From Diplolepis rosae (taxonomy: Eukaryota; Arthropoda; Insecta; Hymenoptera; Diplolepididae), in contig JAPYXD010000704.1 of the NCBI GenBank assembly GCA_030998225.1, forward strand, positions 12,524,001 through 12,588,000: a stretch of DNA of 64,000 nucleotides, read 5' to 3'. This document shows positions 58,501 through 64,000 of the stretch, one piece after another. A program made the translations under genes and the position numbers. The notes below the pieces were generated by a model. The model had not been told where the DNA came from and made no database searches. It saw nothing but the letters and a program-made list of their open reading frames with translations. How positions within the stretch are numbered: the stretch's first letter is position 1; each line of letters opens with the position of its first letter.

Positions 58501-60498
58501 TATTATTCGAGATCAGATTCATTTTTTTTTAAATTGGCCTGTGCCAACTTTTTTTGAAAGTTCATATTCCTGGCAAGAGTTTTGGATTGGAATTCATTCC
58601 GAGCTATTCCAAAATCATCTTCCAAACCAACCCGAGAAATTTTTTTAACATTGTTCAATGTGAATCGATTGAAAATAAAACCTAATGAATACGGAGCAAT
58701 ATTTTACTCCGAATAAATCTGAGCTCGAATCGATATGAGCTGAATTTTTGTTTCGATTTGCATCAAGCAAGATTCGCAAAGTTTTTGGATTTGCGTTCTA
58801 TTATAGAGACAACGACAAAAGACACACAGACAAACAGAAGAATTACCCTTATAATATAGAAAACAAGTTGAAAAATAACAGAATGTTTATTTTTTAAATT
58901 ATTCTCTGATTCAGGCAAATTAATAAGCATGTAGAGTGTGAAAAAACTCGACTCGGTTCAATCTGGTAAATTCCAAATTTTCCAAATATCCTTTTGAACA
59001 AATTAAATTTTTCATTTATTAACATAAAAGCTGAGGTATTATTTTGAAAATATTATAATCTACTATGCAACTTGAATGTATATTTAAACTTTTAATATCT
59101 TTTTCACAGAACTCCGTCCGAAAGTTATTACTGCGGAAAAAGTAGACGAATTACTGGAAGCAATGAGGCAGGTATGGCCAAGCGGAATGGAAGCATTTTT
59201 GGTTGATATAGCAGATGCTTATAAAGTAACTATCTGCACCGGATTTTTTTTTATGGAGAAGGGTTTCCTTTCATCTGACGAATGTATGAGACGCAGGGAA
59301 AATGATGATGCACGATTATATCCAAATTACTGTTCAGAAAATTATGATTTTGAAATTAATGATACCAAAAGGATAAGAATTCCTTGCGAAGAGGTTGTTC
59401 ACGACACGAAATTTTCTACGTTTGACCATCCTGTAAAAGTATTTGTAAGTATACCTAGATAAGTAATAGCTGTATTCAACTGGAATTTATTTAAATTAAC
59501 CATAGGATTTACTTGAACGGAGAAATTTTTTATATGCATTTTTATTAAAGTATTTTTCAATTTAGGGCCAAACCTATCACTTTAAGAATTTTTGTCAGTG
59601 AAAATACTAAACTTCAAAAAATTGATATAAAACTGTGGCATAGTTTGTAGCAAATTTGACCATAATTTATACAAAAGTTTCATATCATTCTTCTAAAGTC
59701 TTTTATTTTTACAGAAAAAAGTTTTGAGTGATACGTTTGTCTTTAAATTAAAAAATAAAAATATTAAAGATTTTGAATTAATTTAAAAAATAAAATTTAA
59801 ATAAATTTTTTCCTGAAATCAGCAAAATAATATTAATCAAATAAATTGTTCAGAAAACAAGTATATGAATATAAACGCTTTGAGTCTGAATCACAGAAAC
59901 TCACTAAGAATCAATGTATCATATAATCATATTTCCAAAGTTTAAAACTCTTTTATTACAAATTGATAAAATGATGACATTTTTTTTAATAAGCTCATTC
60001 TGAATTTTTTAAAAATCTAGGAAATAGTCACTTTGACTAACTTTTTTTCGTTTATCTGTCCAATTTTTCCATGAATGAGTCAGATCTTATTTCCTCATTT
60101 GAACGATTTGGAGATAATTGATATTTTTACATGTGGAAATTTTACATATTTTATTTAAGGTTGAACCCGAAAATCGAGCACCCGAGTTAACAAATCCAGA
60201 AAATCTAATTTACACTGGTCCACTTAACCGCGATATTCCAGTTCTGACACTAGGATGGACAAACGTAAGTATACACATTTGTTGAATAACTATAATCCAA
60301 TGCTGTCAGTTTTCTAATACTTCCGACGCGATTGAAAATCCTCACACATGATTTTATATAGGTTTTACATAAAAGCAATTCTTCATACAGGCCTATTTTG
60401 GGAATATTATAGTTAGAATAGGAACATCAATCTATTTACACATAGTGCACCGAGAAGAAAATAATCTTCAATTTGTCGTCGCTAAGCGACTTAAATAA
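52536..60498 (+). CDS. Secreted protein of unknown family, four exons, 203 residues
   Basis: Exons 52536-52599, 59110-59444, 60160-60264 and 60391-60498 join in frame (612 nt). Donors are GTGAGT, GTAAGT, GTAAGT; acceptors TTTTTCACAG, TTATTTAAG and CTTCATACAG; phases 1, 0, 0. The protein starts MMKGTSVVIICVILLAAADS, a clear signal peptide with cleavage likely near residue 21. The mature part begins ELRPKVITAEKVDELLEAM, then WPSGMEAFLVDIADAYKV. It has four Cys at about 64, 80, 96 and 114 (spacing 15, 15, 17), an NDT glycosylation site near 105 and a hydrophobic beta-type end (GNIIVRIGTSIYLHIV). The stop TAA overlaps an AATAAA (60494-60499). The Cys pattern lacks the C-x3-C of classical odorant-binding proteins. 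No family is recognised; an extracellular role (haemolymph, gland or venom) is only a guess. If exon 4 is not used, exon 3 would read on to TGA 60283. Confidence 0.75.
52734..53464. mobile_element. TTAA-flanked element, GGRGACTTTTACTTTC ends
   Basis: TTAA at 52734-52737 and 53461-53464; inverted ends GGAGACTTTTACTTTCTAAA and TTTAGAAAGTAAAAGTCCCC. It splits the left arm of the 5-kb element: the right arm (57600-57708) reads through GGTTTTAAGGCCGATTTC uninterrupted. 731 bp, non-coding. Confidence 0.85.
54785..54860 (+). other. tRNA-like sequence (pseudogene or SINE head)
   Basis: A perfect B-box GGTTCGAATCC (about 54838-54848) is preceded by A-box-like CGTTAGGTCAGTAATG. Stems pair poorly. Confidence 0.35.
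55034..55378. mobile_element. MITE, CACTGAGAAAAAAGAT ends, full copy
   Basis: 345 bp foldback with CACTGAGAAAAAAGATTT at both ends and repeated TTTGATTCAAACAAA motifs. Flanking dinucleotides are TG and TA, so the 2-bp duplication is imperfect. Copies or fragments are at 45895-45969 and 61322-61630. Confidence 0.75.
55545..55813 (-). mobile_element. GC-rich foldback with 10-12-bp tandem units, copy 2
   Basis: Inverted copy of 49170-49415: GTTATTGCGTGACGAGCGAC, then a tandem of GAGGCGTAACC / GAAGCCGAGAC-type units, then TCCTGCGAGCATCGTCGCGA and GTGTGCATTGGCACG. Confidence 0.65.
55896..55922 (+). repeat. GAA microsatellite
   Basis: (GAA)n with one TAA interruption. Confidence 0.7.
56560..57050 (+). 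repeat. Imperfect tandem repeat inside the 5-kb element
   Basis: Two units around CATGCAGGGGTGCATTTT (56630, 56770) and two around GAGCCCGAAAATAGC plus AATTAAGGGTTGCTT (56832-56914, 56955-57030) follow each other. The 115-codon open frame here is explained by the repeats. Confidence 0.55.
57746..58420. mobile_element. TTAA foldback family 1 copy in intron 1
   Basis: TTAA 57746-57749 with GGTAGTTGATCCACGAAA; right end GTGGATGGAAACTACC then TTAA 58417-58420. 675 bp. Its unbroken ATTAATAAATTTTATTTTT is the reference for the Spy-like insertion at 34405. Confidence 0.85.
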
Positions 60499-60575
60499 AT
60501 CGTGTAAAAGGATGCTATTCCTATCTATGTAAACGGAAACTTGATAACGACGAAACGTGTATCTCCTGAGGCCCA

Positions 60576-61312
60576 CAACCCTCGGGCTTGAGGAGAATGG
60601 ATCGACCCCTACACCCCGGAGTCGTGGGGCTCGATTCGGGTGACACTGAATCCGAGACATACTCAACCACCAAGTGGGGTCATCAGGGTAACTCTCCACG
60701 CCGCGAGTCGATGTATCTCTATATCCGGTCCACAACCATTCAAGCCAACCAATTACCTCGACTGTGACAAATGGGGATCCTCCCTGCGTCCCGGAGTAGG
60801 GAAAGACTGGTTCTGGGTGACACTGGATCCAAGACGCTCAACCGCAACGTAAGGTTTCGCAAGTCGGTGCGTCCCTAGACCCGGTCCACAACCAGTCAAG
60901 CCAACCAATTACCTCGACTGTGCCAAATGGGGATCCTCCCTGCGTCCCCGAGTAGGGAGAGACTGGTTCTGGGTGACACTCAACCGCTAAGTGGGGTCAT
61001 CAGGGTACCTCTCCACGCCGCAAGTCGATGTATCTCTATATCTGGTCCACAACCAGTCAATCCAACGAATTACCTCGACTGTGACAAATGGGGATCCTCC
61101 CTGCGTCCCGGATTAGGGAAAGACTGGTTCTGGGTGACACTGGATCCAAGACGCTCAACCGCAACGTAAGGTTTCGCAAGTCGGTGCGTCCCTAGACCCG
61201 GTCCACAACCAGTCAAGCCAACCAATTACCTCGACTGTGCCAAATGGGGATCCTCCCTGCGTCCCCGAGTAGGGAGAGACTGGTTCTGGGTGACACTGAA
61301 TCCCAGACACTC
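60576..61312 (+). repeat. GC-rich tandem satellite, higher-order period about 317 bp
   Basis: TGACACT recurs at 60641, 60818, 60974, 61135 and 61291 (steps 177, 156, 161, 156). Monomers alternate between two types: one has GTCGATGTATCTCTATATC, the other CGCAAGTCGGTGCGTCCC. The pair repeats at about 317 bp. All share AATTACCTCGACTGTG and TGGGGATCCTCCCTGCGTCC. Lack of stops yields spurious open frames. It lies 80 bp past the gene's stop codon. Confidence 0.85.
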
Positions 61313-61321
61313 AGCCTCAAC

Positions 61322-61630
61322 TCAATTCTCAACTCAGAAGAAAGATTTGATTGAAAGACCCTCTTTGATTTAAAAAGAAATGATTTGTTTGAATTGGATA
61401 ACATTCGTTCCATCCAAAGAAAATATCTTTGTGCCAAATAAAAATTTGTTCGAATCAAATAAATTTCTGCCTTTAATCAAACAAATTATATCTTTGACCA
61501 TATACGAATGCAATTATTATTTTGTTTTGTAGAAAAATTTATTTGATTTAAACAAATATTCATTTGGCCCAAAGATATTTTATTTGGATTGAACGAATGT
61601 TATTCAATTGAAATAAATATTTACTAGGAT
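61322..61630. mobile_element. Copy of the 55034 MITE, ends degraded
   Basis: AGAAAGATTTGATTGAAAG, AAATATTCATTTGGCCCAAA and CAAACAAATTATATCTTTGA follow the order of 55034-55378; the CACTGAG ends are lost. Confidence 0.6.
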
Positions 61631-61659
61631 CAAAAGAGCCTTTAGAAAAATTATTTTTC

Positions 61660-61745
61660 CCAACATGTCTAGTGAAAATTGTACTTACATCGTCTGTTTT
61701 GAGATAGAAAAATGGCTGATTTCACAACTGTTGCTATTTTCTCCA
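61660..61745. mobile_element. Fragment of the CTGTCTGTTTTGAGACGG foldback
   Basis: CGTCTGTTTTGAGATAG and ATGGCTGATTTCACAACTG match 18315-18662. Confidence 0.55.
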
Positions 61746-61967
61746 CAAGTCCATTTATTTTTGGCAGGTAAAACGTAAAGTGTGTTTGATATTATAAAAT
61801 TCCTTGTCGAAAGGAGACTTAACCACTTATTCAGTTAGAAATAGTTACGATATTGAATCACTCGTACTAATTTCCACGACAGATAATACATTGTTAGAAA
61901 TATCTTGAAATTATCGGATATTATTTGCAATATACGGAAAAGTAATTAAATTTTCTCATATTTTTCT

Positions 61968-61973
61968 TTATTC
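61968..61973 (-). terminator. Polyadenylation signal AATAAA
   Basis: AATAAA on the minus strand, about 48 bases after the stop codon of the exon at 62021-62161. Confidence 0.5.
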
Positions 61974-62020
61974 TTCAAAAAATGCAATTGAATATAATTT
62001 TTAGCACATGCTTTTTAAAA

Positions 62021-62161
62021 TTACCGCAGAAATTTCCAACTGTCTATAGCTGCCTTGGTGTGAACCCGGCCGCAAATATCCAATGCAATAAACTGTCCTG
62101 CTCCGAACTCGGCGACAAACGTCCAGTCACCTTGAGGTAGTACTGTCGTAAATGGAAATAC
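62021..62161 (-). CDS. Terminal coding exon of an unidentified minus-strand gene (partial)
   Basis: After the acceptor AATATCTGATAG (an in-frame TAG just before the exon rules out read-through), 46 codons run VFPFTTVLPQGDWTFVAEFG then AGQFIALDICGRVHTKAAID and SWKFLR to TAA 62021. G+C is higher than in the flanks. An AATAAA follows 48 bases later. Composition and the mix of aromatic and charged residues look coding. No upstream exon was found up to the window end, and I do not recognise the family. The gene would converge on the secreted-protein gene. Confidence 0.45.
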   Translation of the reverse strand, partial: VFPFTTVLPQGDWTFVAEFGAGQFIALDICGRVHTKAAIDSWKFLR

Positions 62162-62683
62162 CTATCAGATATTGATAAAATTGAAATCACTGGTGAACAT
62201 TAAGCCAGAAATGACAGTTAAATTCTTGAGGACCTAGGGTACACTGGAGGGGAGTAATTAGTAATTGCATTTTGAGACGATTAACACCTAACCTTATGGG
62301 AAACCGAGTTCATTTACAAATCCTGCCATAACAACCGTTCAGATTTAAATAAAAATGACTGGTGCATTGATTGATAATATAAGCATCATTTTGCAAGTTA
62401 AAACATCTCAATTGGATACGTGTAAGCGTAGCAAAATCCAATTAAGTAATCAAAAATATAATTTTCTCCAGTAACCGACGACGATTAAATAGATGTGGCA
62501 ATGTCGCAGAATAAGTGAAAACGCGCGCAATTCAGGTATCGTAAGAAGTCATCTGCTATACACACATGTATAGTCGCTTTCTCATGCGACGTTGACAAAT
62601 TTAGACACTACGTGAAGAAAATGAGAAAAAGTACTTATTTGATTAGCTACGTACGGACAGTACTGCCTTAAGGAATTCCAACA
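62162..62683. other. Probable intron or flank of the minus-strand gene
   Basis: Moderately complex unique DNA with no repeat match. No convincing minus-strand donor was found. Confidence 0.35.
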
Positions 62684-62695
62684 GGTTCTGAGCAG

Positions 62696-63244
62696 GGTTG
62701 TGTAGTGACGCGTCACTCGAGGTTTTTTACGTAAATTACCTAAGGGAGGTATTTTACGTAGAAAACCAGTAAAATACCTAATAAATTACGTGCCAAGATG
62801 GCGGCCTTATAGAACTGTATATAACCTCACTTTTTCAAAATTCCGTCTCCGAAAAGTTTGTTTTGAACATTAACATTGTTAATTAAATAATATCATCAAT
62901 GTCGACTGAAAATAAACGGGGGAAAATAAAATCCCACTTCGGGCTTCCATATATTCTATGAAATAAATTGAACTTTCTGCGCCTGCAAGAGAAAAATAAA
63001 AATGTTACAAAATGTTTATTTAGTAGTAAAGTCCTAAAAAATGTTGGATATAATCGCCTTTTGGGTGAAGTTAGGTTTGTTCTTTGTTGGTGGGACCGGT
63101 GGGACCGAGAACGGGCATCGCAGGAGCGTTAAGTCCCGTATACACGTAATTTACATCATGTAGAGAACTAGTGGGGTAAAATGCCTAGTAATTTACGGTA
63201 AAAAACTACGTAAATTACCTAGAGTATTTTACTTACCCAACTCT
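62696..63244. mobile_element. Element with GGTTGTGTA ends and 10-12-bp target duplication
   Basis: GGTTCTGAGCAG occurs at 62684-62695 and 63245-63256. The ends read AGGGTTGTGTAG and, inverted, AGAGTTGGGTAA. Subterminal GTAATTTACGTA-type motifs repeat near both ends. A duplication this long resembles Mutator-like elements, but the class is unproven. Confidence 0.65.
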
Positions 63245-63262
63245 GGTTCTGAGCAGTGATCC

Positions 63263-63376
63263 CAGAACGTGTGAGCTGGCGGACCCCACTCATTCAATCA
63301 ACCTATGGCAGTGGAGCGAGGAAGAAGCCATGAGCTGGTGAGGTCCATGGTGGGGACCGCCAGCTACCACGTTCTA
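63263..63376. repeat. Short hairpin repeat
   Basis: CAGAACGTGTGAGCTGGCGG with inverse CCGCCAGCTACCACGTTCT; about 28-bp arms and a 58-bp loop. A very small MITE or structured sequence. Confidence 0.5.
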
Positions 63377-63459
63377 GCTCACAAAATGACCCTGATTTGG
63401 CGTGGCTGGTAAGTCGCGGATGGCCGCTATCAGTCTCGCGCGCATGCGCGGTCAACGTA

Positions 63460-64000
63460 CAGGGTGGGCCATCTAACATTTGGAATTTGATCTACCGGTT
63501 ATTTTGAGTTCGAAAGGTATAATGACATTCACGAATTGACAGAAAATTAGTTTTATGTTCGACATTTACGAAATGGGACGCTTTACGCTTGAACAAAATT
63601 GGGAAATATTGAAAACTTACTTCAAAAGTGGTGAGTCTTCTACCCAAACTGTAAGAAATTTACGAAAAAAATTTGGCAAAAAAGAAGTGTCCTCATTGCA
63701 GTTTGTGGATCAATTTGTGAAGTGAGTTCGTGAAACTGGATCGTTATTGGACAAAACGACCCGTTCACGTTCTCGTCCAGTGTACTCAGCTGAAAACATT
63801 GCTGCTGTTTCCCAGAGTGTGCTTGAACATCCATCAACATCAACTCGTCATCGTTCTCAGGAACTGAACATTCTTCGCATTTCTTTGAGGAGAATTTTCC
63901 ATTAAGACCTCGGTATAAAGGCCTACAAAGTTCAAATAGTCTAGGAACTGAAGCCTCATGACCATCCAATGCGTTTTCGGTTCACCCAATGATCTGAAGA
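63460..64000 (+). mobile_element. rosa-like (DD41D) Tc1/mariner element, truncated by window end
   Basis: Starts CAGGGTGGGCCATCTAAC after TA (63458-63459), then a leader and a transposase start. The right end is beyond the window. Confidence 0.75.
63555..64000 (+). pseudogene. rosa-like Tc1/mariner transposase, N-terminal part, broken
   Basis: MFDIYEMGRFTLEQNWEILK begins at 63555 (alternative Met at 63573). It continues SGESSTQTVRNLRKKFGKKE, the second DNA-binding part VYSAENIAAVSQSVLE and STSTRHRSQELNILRISLRR, then GIKAYKVQIV and LKPHDHPMRFRF. In-frame stops are a TGA near 63722, a TAA near 63903, a TAG near 63940 and a TGA near 63990. The catalytic domain lies beyond the edge, so DD41D is inferred from similarity of this half to that family. 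Confidence 0.8.

Larger units (their letters stand above)
52600..59109 (+). other. Intron 1 of the secreted-protein gene, transposon-filled
   Basis: GTGAGT to TTTTTCACAG, 6510 bp. It contains the nested element complex 52700-57708 and a family-1 foldback (57746-58420). 58421-59109 holds no recognised feature. Without the insertions the intron would be roughly 0.8 kb. Confidence 0.7.

Noticed and set aside
59163..59462. Treating exon 2 alone as a 99-codon intronless gene
   Set aside because: Good acceptor and donor signals flank it and neighbouring exons join in frame; the last codons after 59444 are intronic.
52536..60498. Assigning the secreted protein to odorant-binding proteins
   Set aside because: Four Cys with spacing 15-15-17 and no C-x3-C; length and C-terminal strand-like segment do not fit.
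60640..61169. Two similar open frames of 70-80 codons
   Set aside because: They lie within the tandem satellite and repeat with it; lack of stops reflects the monomer composition.
63640..63969. 109-codon minus-strand frame
   Set aside because: Shadow of the plus-strand rosa-like transposase pseudogene.

Overview
The window is AT-rich, repeat-packed nuclear DNA of an arthropod, most likely an insect. The evidence is broken mariner transposases of several lineages, many short inverted-repeat elements, introns with GTRAGT donors and pyrimidine-tract acceptors, and AATAAA signals. There is no bacterial operon structure, ribosome-binding-site logic or viral gene set. The insect order cannot be settled from sequence alone.

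Only one complete host gene could be assembled. It is a four-exon plus-strand gene (52536-52599, 59110-59444, 60160-60264, 60391-60498) encoding a 203-residue protein with a signal peptide and no family I recognise. Its 6.5-kb first intron is filled with nested transposons. A GC-rich tandem satellite (about 60576-61312) lies just beyond its 3' end. Further right, a minus-strand terminal exon (62021-62161) with an AATAAA signal marks a converging second gene whose other exons were not found. A few weak exon candidates (18818-18930, 31262-31549, 38791-38983) sit in rare non-repetitive islands.

The rest is transposon archaeology. (1) Mariner remnants at 87-2015, 13099-14764, 15177-16036, 16942-17160, 20142-20497, 20545-21486 and 49804-50731, and a rosa-like DD41D element cut off at the right edge (63460 on); all transposase genes are broken. 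(2) Five copies of a 1.2-1.4-kb non-coding element with a GC hairpin at one end, subterminal inverted repeats and a (GTCT)n tract, which looks like a Helentron-associated (HINE/DINE-like) Helitron. A related locus at 31655 preserves the empty site of one copy and shows insertion without target duplication. (3) Several TTAA-flanked foldback families, one a 630-675-bp near-complete palindrome present about seven times. (4) Elements ending CACTGAG, CACGGA or CCCGTG that make 2-bp target duplications. (5) A foldback with GGGGGTGGGTCT ends inserted between AAA and TTTT with no duplication, as described for Spy transposons. (6) hAT-like MITEs, an inverted pair of tRNA-like sequences, and other foldbacks.

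Nested insertions give a relative chronology in several places, and removing the younger element restores the older sequence or reading frame.
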